A stretch of DNA of 7,960 bases. Source: JBBREP01 sp036501845. GTDB lineage: Bacteria; Actinomycetota; Acidimicrobiia; IMCC26256; PALSA-610. The stretch is from positions 1-7,960 of the forward strand of contig DASXZO010000144.1 in assembly GCA_036501845.1 (NCBI GenBank), read 5' to 3'. The notes below the pieces were generated by a model. The model was not told where the DNA came from, did no database searches, and saw only the letters and a list, made by a program, of their open reading frames with translations. Below, in pieces: positions 1 to 6,888 of the stretch (its first letter is position 1; each line of letters starts with the position of its first letter). A program made the translations under genes and the position numbers.

Positions 1-1163
1 CGCCGTTCGTGGTGACGGTAGAACGCGACGGCAAGTGGTACATCAGCCCCGCGTACACCGCGTTCGAGCTCGTGCGTACCGACGAAGACTTGCCTGAAGC
101 CGACTTCGGTTCTACCGACCCATCGAAGCTCGGCGCCAACACCGCGTCTGACGCGGTGAATCAGCTCGTACGCGCGATCGGCGCGGGCGACTGGAACACC
201 GTCGCGTCACTCGCCCCGCCCGACCAGTTCCCGCTCTACGAATACCGCGCCGCGTTCGCGCAGCTGATGCAGGGCACTACCAAGTTCGAAGTCGCCGCGG
301 TGCACACGACGCCGCATGTCAACGGCGACGCGGCCGACGTCGACACCACGGCCAATGGCACGTATTCGACGGCCGACGACACCGGCAAGGCCGTCTCCGA
401 GCCCTGGGTGCTGCAGGGCGGATGTGCCGGCGCGCAGAGCTACCCGGGCGGCTTCGGGTTCTCAGAGGGCTTCGCGTGGTGCGTTTCCGACCGCGGATCG
501 TTCCCCTTCGGTTTCAACGACCAGCCACCAGCCGGCCCCGCCCGCGTGCACGCGGTCGAGGAGTCCGGCCGCTGGTATGTGAGCCCGGTCGGCACCGCGC
601 TCGACTACCTCGATCCATGGATCGGCAACTTCGACGAGAACGATCTTGCGTCGCTCGTTCAGCAACCGTTGCTCGCCCCAGTTTCCGGCCGAGTAGACCT
701 CGATCAGGCCATCGACCTCGGACCCATCCCGCAGCCCTTCTTCTTCTTTCCCGAGTTCCACCACTACACGTTGACGGTCGACGGTTCCACGGATGTCGTC
801 GTCGACGCGCGCACGAAGGACCCCAGCAAGACCGCCGAATTTTCTGACCTGATGTACGGCGTCACGGTGTGGGACGCCGGCGGCAAGCAACTCGCGCCCG
901 CGTCGGACGCGATCACCTATCACCTGCCCGCGAAGGGAACGTACGACGTGGTCGCCAACGTGGAACACGAGGTCGATGAGACGCTCACTGTGTGGCGGGC
1001 GGCTGACGCACCCAAGGACGTGCCGAAGGGCGACCAAGGCTGTGGGCCAACGCCGGACGGCGGCGAGGAATGCACGAGTAGCGGGACCGAGACCTACACC
1101 CAGAACAGCGACTCGAGCTCCTCGAGCAAGTCGGCGACAGTCACCACCGTCATGGTGCCGTGA
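1..1163 (+). CDS. Secreted or surface-anchored protein of unknown function with a duplicated domain, 5'-truncated by the window edge
   Basis: The frame is open at the left edge, so the true start and any signal peptide lie outside; a GTG at position 9 is only an internal codon candidate. Numbering residues from that GTG, 384 are visible. I do not recognise the family. The segment ending in GKWYISP (8-14) recurs as GRWYVSP (187-193), about 179 residues later, so a domain of that length seems to be present twice. The part between them opens with a helix (AVNQLVRAIGAGDW, 49-62) of the kind seen in NTF2-like extracytoplasmic domains; this is a resemblance, not a match. Residues about 226-330 look like a beta-sandwich, similar to pre-peptidase C-terminal domains. 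Cys139/Cys158 and Cys345/Cys355 could form disulfides, and the tail is Ser/Thr-rich. All this points to export. The TGA overlaps the GTG of the next gene by 4 bp, so the two are probably co-translated. Confidence 0.75.
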   Translation, partial: PFVVTVERDGKWYISPAYTAFELVRTDEDLPEADFGSTDPSKLGANTASDAVNQLVRAIGAGDWNTVASLAPPDQFPLYEYRAAFAQLMQGTTKFEVAAVHTTPHVNGDAADVDTTANGTYSTADDTGKAVSEPWVLQGGCAGAQSYPGGFGFSEGFAWCVSDRGSFPFGFNDQPPAGPARVHAVEESGRWYVSPVGTALDYLDPWIGNFDENDLASLVQQPLLAPVSGRVDLDQAIDLGPIPQPFFFFPEFHHYTLTVDGSTDVVVDARTKDPSKTAEFSDLMYGVTVWDAGGKQLAPASDAITYHLPAKGTYDVVANVEHEVDETLTVWRAADAPKDVPKGDQGCGPTPDGGEECTSSGTETYTQNSDSSSSSKSATVTTVMVP

Positions 1164-1639
1164 CGCGCGCGCTGCCGCGCACCGCTGACGTTGGGTTCGT
1201 TCTCGGCGGCGTGTTGCTCGAGGCGAGCGCGTTCGCACACTGGGTACGTAGCGGCAATGGATCGACGTTGCGGGGGCATGCGCTGATCGACACCGTCAAC
1301 TCGCTCGCGCATGGTCACTCGAGCGCGTGGGTGATGTTGCTCACATTGCTCTGGTACGCGATCCCCGCGTGCGGCGCGCTGGCGTGGGTCGTCGTCGGCT
1401 TCGGCGCTCCGCACGGCCCGAGCGGCCGTGCCCTCGCGATGGCAACCGTCGTGATCGTGGCGACAATCGACACGTTCTTCGTGATCAAGGTCGGCACCCG
1501 CGCCGGACCCGGCGTGTACCTCGCCGCCCTGGGAGCCCTCACCCTCGCAACCGCCGTCGTGGTCCCACAAACAGTCGACAAGTCGACTGTTTGTGGGACC
1601 ACGAGCGGTCAAGTGCGGGGGACTTCGCGTTCTTCGTAG
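1160..1639 (+). CDS. Small four-helix integral membrane protein, unknown function
   Basis: The 159-residue protein starts at GTG 1160 inside the stop of the previous gene (GTGA overlap), which suggests translational coupling; no clear Shine-Dalgarno is visible. Hydrophobic segments at residues about 11-29, 56-79, 91-111 and 117-135 look like four transmembrane helices. The stretch before the first helix has two arginines. I recognise no family and no catalytic motif. The oddity is the C-terminus: residues about 133-149 are encoded by a perfect 23-bp inverted repeat, and the last ten by the antisense of the infB 3' end, with the two genes overlapping by 31 bp tail to tail. The final 25 residues are therefore probably an unconstrained tail created by read-through of the terminator rather than a conserved part. 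The gene is believable because of its membrane topology and its overlap with the upstream gene. Its partner in any function is likely the exported upstream protein. Confidence 0.7.
   Translation: MTRALPRTADVGFVLGGVLLEASAFAHWVRSGNGSTLRGHALIDTVNSLAHGHSSAWVMLLTLLWYAIPACGALAWVVVGFGAPHGPSGRALAMATVVIVATIDTFFVIKVGTRAGPGVYLAALGALTLATAVVVPQTVDKSTVCGTTSGQVRGTSRSS
1557..1604. terminator. Perfect 23-bp inverted repeat, probable bidirectional terminator between convergent genes
   Basis: Arms 1557-1579 and 1582-1604 are exact reverse complements around a 2-nt AA centre, with a GTCGAC site in each arm next to the centre. The RNA would form a very stable hairpin; the loop would need to open by at least one pair. 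It begins 4 nt beyond the infB stop on the minus strand and sits in the 3' end of the + strand membrane-protein gene. Neither side has a U-tract, which matches the U-less hairpin terminators often described in high-GC actinobacteria. Because the repeat is symmetric it would act on transcripts from either side. It could instead be a copy of a dispersed palindromic repeat or a protein-binding site. Confidence 0.65.
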
Positions 1640-4464
1640 GTTTCGATGATGTCGCCGGGCTTCAGGTCCTGGAAGTTCTCCAGGCCGATGCCGCACTCGA
1701 AGCCGTCGCGCACCTCGCGCGCGTCTTCCTTGAAGCGCTTGAGCGACGCGATCGAGCCGTTCCAGATCACCACGCCCTCGCGCAGGAAACGCACCTTCGA
1801 ACCACGCGTGATCACGCCGTTCTGCACGTAGCAACCGGCGATCGCACCGATGCGCGGGATGCGGAAGATCTCGCGCACCTCGGCATCACCGGTGACCACT
1901 TCCTGGAACTCGGGCTTGAGCATGCCGACGAGCGCGTTGTTCACGTCTTCGAGCAGGCCGTAGATCACCTCGTAGAGACGAAGCTCCACGCCCTCTTTCT
2001 CGGCGAGCTCACGAGCCGTGCGGTCGGGACGCACGTTGAAGCCGATCACAGTGGCGTTCGAGACAGCCGCGAGGTCGACGTCGCTTGCGGTGATGCCACC
2101 GACGCCGCGGTGCACAAACGACAGGCGCACTTCGTCGTGCGTCTGGTCGACCTTGCGCAACGCTTCGGTGACGGCCTCCAACGAACCTTGCACGTCGGCC
2201 TTGAGGATGAGGTTCAGCGTGGCGACCTCGCCGCGCTGCACCATCGCGAAGATGTCTTCGAGACGAGCGCCGCCACCGAGCGTCTCGCGGTGCACGAGGC
2301 CCGCAGCACGACGCCGGCGCGCTCGCGCCTCGGCCACTGTGCGCGCCACCTTGTCGGACGGCGCGCTGCGCAGCTCGTCGCCACCGATCGGCACGTCGTC
2401 GAGGCCGAGCACCTCGACGGGCTTCGACGGTCCGGCCTCCGACACGGTGTTGCCGTTCTCGTCGAACATCGCCCGCACACGACCCCATGCGGGGCCGGCG
2501 ACGACTGTGTCGCCGACGCGCAACGTTCCTTCCTCGACGAGCACCGTCGACACCGGGCCGCGGCCCTGGTCGAGGTGCGCTTCGAGCACCACCGCGCGCA
2601 CGTTGCGGTCGGGGTTGGCCACGAGGATGGCGTTGCCGTCTTCGTCGGTGAGCTCGATGTCGGCGGTGTCGAGGATGGCCTCGAGCAAGGCGTCGATGCC
2701 CACACCGGTCTTCGCGGCTACGTCGACAACTGTGGTGTCGCCGCCGTAGTCGGACGGGGTGAGGTCGTACTCGGTGAGCTGCGTGCGCACCTTCGTGGAG
2801 TCGGCGTCCTCGCGGTCGGTCTTGGTGACCGCCACCACGATCGGCACCTCGGCCGCCTTGGCGTGGTTGATCGCCTCGACGGTTTGCGGCATCACACCGT
2901 CGTCAGCCGCCACGACCAGCACGGCGATGTCGGTGACCTGCGCGCCGCGCTTACGCATCGCGGTGAACGCTTCGTGGCCCGGCGTGTCGATGAACGTGAG
3001 CGGCCGGCCGTTGTACTCGGTCTGGTACGCACCAATGTGCTGGGTGATGCCACCGGCCTCGCCCGACACGACGTTGGCGTGACGGATGCGGTCGAGCAAC
3101 GTGGTCTTGCCGTGGTCCACGTGGCCGAGCACCGTCACGATCGGCGGGCGCGACTGGAGCAGGCTCGGGTCCTCGTCGTCCAAGTCCTCGTCGGCGGTGA
3201 GGAGAGCCATGAGCTCGATCTCCTCTTCGCTGCCCGGCTCGACGATGAGCACCTGCGCGTTGAGCGACTCGGCGATCAGCTCGATCATCTCGTCGGAGAG
3301 CGACGCCGTGGCCGTGACCATCTCGCCCGCGTCGAAGAGCAGGCGCACTAGGTCGGCCGCGCGCCGGTTCAGGCGTGGCGCGTAGTCCTGGATGGTGATG
3401 CCGCGCGGCACCACGATCTCGCCCTCGGGGACGGGAGCGTCGTGCGGCGTGAGCGTGAGGCTCTGCTGCAACTCGCTCTCGTCGAAGTCGCGACGCCGCT
3501 TCTTGCGCCGCGACGGTCGCCGCCCGCCTCCGCGCTGACCTCCTCGCGGACCACCACCGGGACCGCCAGGACCGCCGCCACCACCGGGACGGCCCGCACC
3601 ACCGCCGGGACCGCCACCGAAGCCGCCGGGACGGCCACCACCACCTTGGAATCCACCGGTGCGGGCACCGCCGCCACCGAAGCCGCCGGGACGGCCGCCA
3701 CCACCGGGGCCGCCACCAGTGCGTGCGCCAGCAGGCGCGCCGCGGTTGCCCATGCGCGGGCCGGGAGGCGGCGGCGTGCGCCGGCCACCCAGACCGGGCG
3801 GCGGCGGGATGATCTTGCCGCTCCCCGACCGCAGCGGTTGACGCGGCGAGGGCGGCGAAGGCGGCGCGCCGATCGACGGGCCGCCAGGCGAAGATGTGCT
3901 GCGGGCCGCGGGCGCCTCACGCTCGCGCGGTGCGGGCCGGTCCATGATCGGCGGCGGTGTGGGGATGCCGCCGGTGGAACGCACCGCGCTCTTCGAGCGC
4001 TCGATGCGTTGGGCGGGACGTTCCTGCGACTCGGTGGCCGCCGGTGGGGCCGTCACCACGCTCGCCGCGACCTGCTGGTCGGGGGTGGAGATCGGCGCGT
4101 CGGTCGGTGCGAGTGGCGGTGCCGTTGGAGCGGCGGTGGGCGCGGCTGCGGCCGGCGACGCGGCGGGCACTGGCGCGGGTGCGGCCGGCGTGGTCGGCGC
4201 AGTCGGTGCCGCGGCCGTCACCTCGGCCCGTACCGGCTCGGGGGCGCGCACCGGTTCGGGCGCAGGGGCCGGTTCCGGCTCCGGCTCGCGCTTCAATCCC
4301 TTGGAGTCGGCGAGACGGCGGACGCGGTCCGCCGAGGGCTCGTCAATGCTCGACGAATGGCTCTTCACGCCGAGCTTCAGCTCGGCGGCAAGATCCATGA
4401 TGATCGGGTTCTCGACGCCGAGCTCTCGTGCAAGCTCGTAGACCCGAATCTTCTTCGTTGCCAA
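1609..4464 (-). CDS. infB: Translation initiation factor IF-2
   Basis: IF-2 is the GTPase that brings fMet-tRNA to the 30S subunit and promotes subunit joining. The 951 residues show an IF2_N module (about 4-50), a Pro/Ala linker, a Gly/Arg-rich low-complexity region (about 240-320) ending in a basic RRKKRRR run, a second IF2_N-like module (about 348-408), and the G domain. G1 is GHVDHGKT (447-454), G2 GGITQHIG (471-478) and G3 DTPGHE (493-498, with the catalytic-type His497). G4 reads TKTD (547-550) rather than NKxD, and G5 reads AAK (583-585) rather than SAK. Domains II and III follow, then the C-terminal tRNA-binding domain with GFECGIG (921-927). The start is TTG at 4464: an in-frame TAG lies four codons upstream, and the next residues match the family N-terminus. 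AAGG at 4477-4480 is a distant (12 nt) ribosome-binding site just past the rnpM stop. It is the last gene of the operon; rbfA does not follow. Confidence 0.98.
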   Translation of the reverse strand: MATKKIRVYELARELGVENPIIMDLAAELKLGVKSHSSSIDEPSADRVRRLADSKGLKREPEPEPAPAPEPVRAPEPVRAEVTAAAPTAPTTPAAPAPVPAASPAAAAPTAAPTAPPLAPTDAPISTPDQQVAASVVTAPPAATESQERPAQRIERSKSAVRSTGGIPTPPPIMDRPAPREREAPAARSTSSPGGPSIGAPPSPPSPRQPLRSGSGKIIPPPPGLGGRRTPPPPGPRMGNRGAPAGARTGGGPGGGGRPGGFGGGGARTGGFQGGGGRPGGFGGGPGGGAGRPGGGGGPGGPGGGPRGGQRGGGRRPSRRKKRRRDFDESELQQSLTLTPHDAPVPEGEIVVPRGITIQDYAPRLNRRAADLVRLLFDAGEMVTATASLSDEMIELIAESLNAQVLIVEPGSEEEIELMALLTADEDLDDEDPSLLQSRPPIVTVLGHVDHGKTTLLDRIRHANVVSGEAGGITQHIGAYQTEYNGRPLTFIDTPGHEAFTAMRKRGAQVTDIAVLVVAADDGVMPQTVEAINHAKAAEVPIVVAVTKTDREDADSTKVRTQLTEYDLTPSDYGGDTTVVDVAAKTGVGIDALLEAILDTADIELTDEDGNAILVANPDRNVRAVVLEAHLDQGRGPVSTVLVEEGTLRVGDTVVAGPAWGRVRAMFDENGNTVSEAGPSKPVEVLGLDDVPIGGDELRSAPSDKVARTVAEARARRRRAAGLVHRETLGGGARLEDIFAMVQRGEVATLNLILKADVQGSLEAVTEALRKVDQTHDEVRLSFVHRGVGGITASDVDLAAVSNATVIGFNVRPDRTARELAEKEGVELRLYEVIYGLLEDVNNALVGMLKPEFQEVVTGDAEVREIFRIPRIGAIAGCYVQNGVITRGSKVRFLREGVVIWNGSIASLKRFKEDAREVRDGFECGIGLENFQDLKPGDIIETYEEREVPRT
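3610..3729 (-). repeat. Two tandem 60-bp repeats encoding a 20-residue Gly-rich unit in IF-2
   Basis: Positions 3610-3669 and 3670-3729 are direct repeats in frame with infB, differing at about 10 of 60 bases by eye. They encode IF-2 residues 246-265 and 266-285, both of the form GARTG..GGGGRPGGFGGG and differing at only two residues. The core from 3611 to 3645 matches 3671-3705 with a single mismatch. Further degenerate Gly/Arg units follow up to about residue 315. Recent in-frame slippage or duplication in the disordered linker explains it. Confidence 0.85.
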
Positions 4465-4475
4465 AACCGATCGCT

Positions 4476-4480
4476 ACCTT
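4476..4480 (-). promoter_or_regulatory. Weak, distant ribosome-binding site before the infB TTG start
   Basis: AAGGT on the minus strand lies 3-4 nt after the rnpM TGA (4483-4485) and about 12 nt before the TTG at 4464. An in-frame TAG at 4474-4476 rules out any earlier infB start. The combination of a TTG codon and long spacing suggests infB leans on coupling with rnpM translation. Confidence 0.45.
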
Positions 4481-4482
4481 CG

Positions 4483-4761
4483 TCACCTCGGAGGATCGCC
4501 GGGGCGATCGCTCGTATTGAACAGTGTCGCGCGCAGACCCTCGCCGTCCACAGACGTGGGGTCGGCCCGCAACGCACGGGCGAGGGATCCTCGCCGCATG
4601 GCCGTGTCGAAACACTCGGGTGAGCACACCCACGCGCCCCGGCCCGGTGCCAGTTTGCCGACACCGATCCGGCCCGCCGCATCGCGTGCGCAGCGCCGCC
4701 AACCGGCGTCTGGCGTGCCAGAGGTCCGGCAACCGACGCACGTACGTGCCCGGCGGCGCAC
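4483..4761 (-). CDS. rnpM: RNase P modulator RnpM (YlxR / DUF448 family)
   Basis: This short basic protein belongs to the YlxR family, almost always encoded between nusA and infB. In Bacillus subtilis the protein binds the RNase P RNA and lowers its activity, hence the name RnpM; a nucleoid or transcription role has also been proposed. Family marks are RTCVGCR (residues 6-12) and GRGAWVC (40-46), followed by an Arg-rich helix with ARALRAD (61-67). I place the start at GTG 4761, giving 92 residues, because AAAGGG at 4767-4772 is then a well-spaced ribosome-binding site. A GTG at 4767 (two residues longer) would overlap that site. Five cysteines are present (8, 11, 24, 46, 50), arranged as CxxC and CxxxC; metal binding is possible but not established for the family. 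The gene is 9 bp after nusA and 18 bp before infB. Confidence 0.93.
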   Translation of the reverse strand: MRRRARTCVGCRTSGTPDAGWRRCARDAAGRIGVGKLAPGRGAWVCSPECFDTAMRRGSLARALRADPTSVDGEGLRATLFNTSDRPGDPPR

Positions 4762-4770
4762 TACCACCCT

Positions 4771-6101
<1,331 letters not shown>

Positions 6102-6105
<4 letters not shown>

Positions 6106-6668
6106 GAACGGGTGGCCTCCTTCGGGCGGTCGCCCGCCCTCACACGCGCGTGTGCGCCGGCCGGACCACGGCCCGGACGCGGTGCAGGCCCCCATTCGAA
6201 GACGGTGCGCGCGCCGACGATGGCGTCGCGCGCGATGACGAGCTCGTGCGCTTGCTCGTCGACGATCGTGATGGTGCCACTGGCGCTGTCGCCGTCAGCT
6301 TCGGCGACCTCGGTGAGCCGGCCGCGCACACGGGTGGCCACGCCGGCGTCGTCGCGATATTTGACGCTCACCTCGCTGCCGACGGCCGACTGGAAGTGCT
6401 CGGGCCGGGCCAGCTTGCGCTCGAGGCCGGGGCTCGACACCTCGAGCTGGAAGGCTCCGTCGATGGCCTGTTCCACTGCCCGCTCGACGGCGTGCGTGGC
6501 GTCGGCGAGGGCGTCGAGATCGAGGCCTTCGCCGTCGGGGCGGAACACGCTGATCCGCACCAGGCGGGCCCGGCCGCTGCCGGTGAGCTCGATGTCGTAG
6601 AGCGACAGACCGAGCGGCACCACGAGCGGCGTCACGATGGCGCGCAAAGCTTCCGGATCGACCGTCAT
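6102..6668 (-). CDS. rimP: Ribosome maturation factor RimP
   Basis: RimP assists late maturation of the 30S ribosomal subunit. The 188-residue product has the RimP N-terminal domain (about 5-83), whose hallmark LEVSSPGLERKL lies at 75-86 and is followed by RPEHF. A C-terminal SH3-like domain spans about 88-160 (from GSEVSVKYR, through GTITIVDEQ). The last 25-30 residues are a basic, Pro/Gly/Arg-rich tail. I chose ATG 6668 because AGGAGG (6675-6680) sits 6 nt upstream and the family begins with a short helix (DPEALRAIVTPLV). An in-frame extension to GTG 6773 would run through the leader terminator hairpin and is rejected. It is the first gene of the rimP-nusA-rnpM-infB operon and overlaps nusA by 4 bp. 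The 220-bp leader upstream is structured and may regulate it. Confidence 0.95.
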
Positions 6669-6674
6669 CGCGCA

Positions 6675-6680
6675 CCTCCT
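6675..6680 (-). promoter_or_regulatory. Strong ribosome-binding site fixing the rimP start
   Basis: AGGAGG (within AGGAGGTG) lies 6 nt upstream of ATG 6668 on the minus strand. It is the best Shine-Dalgarno match in the window and decides the rimP start against the longer reading frame to 6773. Confidence 0.85.
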
Positions 6681-6716
6681 CGTGTGCTCGTGCCTGGGTG
6701 GCTCTTGGCTTGTGGC

Positions 6717-6745
6717 GTCGTATCGCTCGGCGGGCCGGACAACAA
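6717..6745 (-). promoter_or_regulatory. Weak candidate promoter for rimP operon
   Basis: On the minus strand TTGTTG (6740-6745) and TACGAC (6717-6722) are separated by exactly 17 nt, downstream of the terminator-like hairpin and about 50 nt before rimP. Each hexamer matches the sigma-70-type consensus at only three positions, and the -35 overlaps the terminator's T-rich tail. I list it because a promoter is needed somewhere here if the hairpin stops upstream transcription. The match could be chance. Confidence 0.2.
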
Positions 6746-6769
6746 AGAACGTGGGCACAAGGCCCACGT
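6735..6769 (-). terminator. Intrinsic-terminator-like hairpin between the sulfotransferase gene and rimP
   Basis: On the minus strand ACGTGGGC (6762-6769) pairs perfectly with GCCCACGT (6749-6756) around a 5-nt CTTGT loop. It is followed by a T-rich stretch, TCTTTGTTGT (6739-6748). The asymmetry means termination only in the minus direction. It lies about 120 nt after the sulfotransferase stop and about 80 nt before the rimP start. It may end the sulfotransferase transcript, or act as an attenuator inside a rimP leader if the promoter is farther upstream. Confidence 0.65.
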
Positions 6770-6772
6770 CCA

Positions 6773-6796
6773 CCAGCAGGTGCTGGCAAGAGCCAG
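6773..6796 (-). promoter_or_regulatory. Mutually exclusive small hairpins upstream of the leader terminator
   Basis: On the minus strand, CTGGC (6792-6796) can pair with GCCAG (6783-6787) across a 4-nt loop. The same GCCAG region can instead pair, as CCAGC, with GCTGG around 6773-6777. The two structures cannot coexist. They sit a few nucleotides 5' of the terminator-like hairpin at 6749-6769, an arrangement reminiscent of attenuators. Stems are only about 5 bp, so the evidence is modest. Confidence 0.25.
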
Positions 6797-6888
6797 GCCC
6801 GCGACAAGGGACTCGAACGGTAAAGAGACTACCAGAGAGCTGTGTGTTGCCCCGGTGCGCTCGGCGCTGGGTGGGACCTCGCCCGGGG

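Noticed and set aside
462..1238. A 258-codon minus-strand open frame opposite the secreted protein gene
   Set aside because: It is Arg-rich without a domain, whereas the + strand frame shows an internal domain duplication, paired cysteines and a 4-bp overlap with the next gene.
1557..1604. The palindrome as a CRISPR repeat, IS end or attachment site
   Set aside because: There is only one copy in the window, with no spacers, transposase, integrase or target-site duplication nearby. Its place between two convergent gene ends fits a terminator better.
1327..3351. A 674-codon open frame on the + strand antisense to infB
   Set aside because: Its translation is rich in Arg, His, Asp and Val with no domain, and infB on the other strand is unmistakable. 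Long antisense frames are common in high-GC genes.
6106..6195. A 30-codon N-terminal extension of nusA
   Set aside because: It lies wholly within rimP, and a good ribosome-binding site precedes the internal ATG at 6105, where the family N-terminus begins.
6669..6773. A 35-codon N-terminal extension of rimP to GTG 6773
   Set aside because: It would translate through the terminator-like hairpin and has no family similarity; AGGAGG sits correctly before ATG 6668.
6800..6825. A tRNA T-arm-like string (GTTCGAGTCCC on the minus strand) in the rimP leader
   Set aside because: The flanking bases do not form the 5-bp T-stem, and no acceptor, D- or anticodon arms can be built around it, so it is not a tRNA gene.
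6850..6888. CCCCGG / CCGGGG complementary pair just after the sulfotransferase stop
   Set aside because: The arms are only 6 bp and are separated by 27 nt; in DNA this GC-rich such a pairing is expected by chance.
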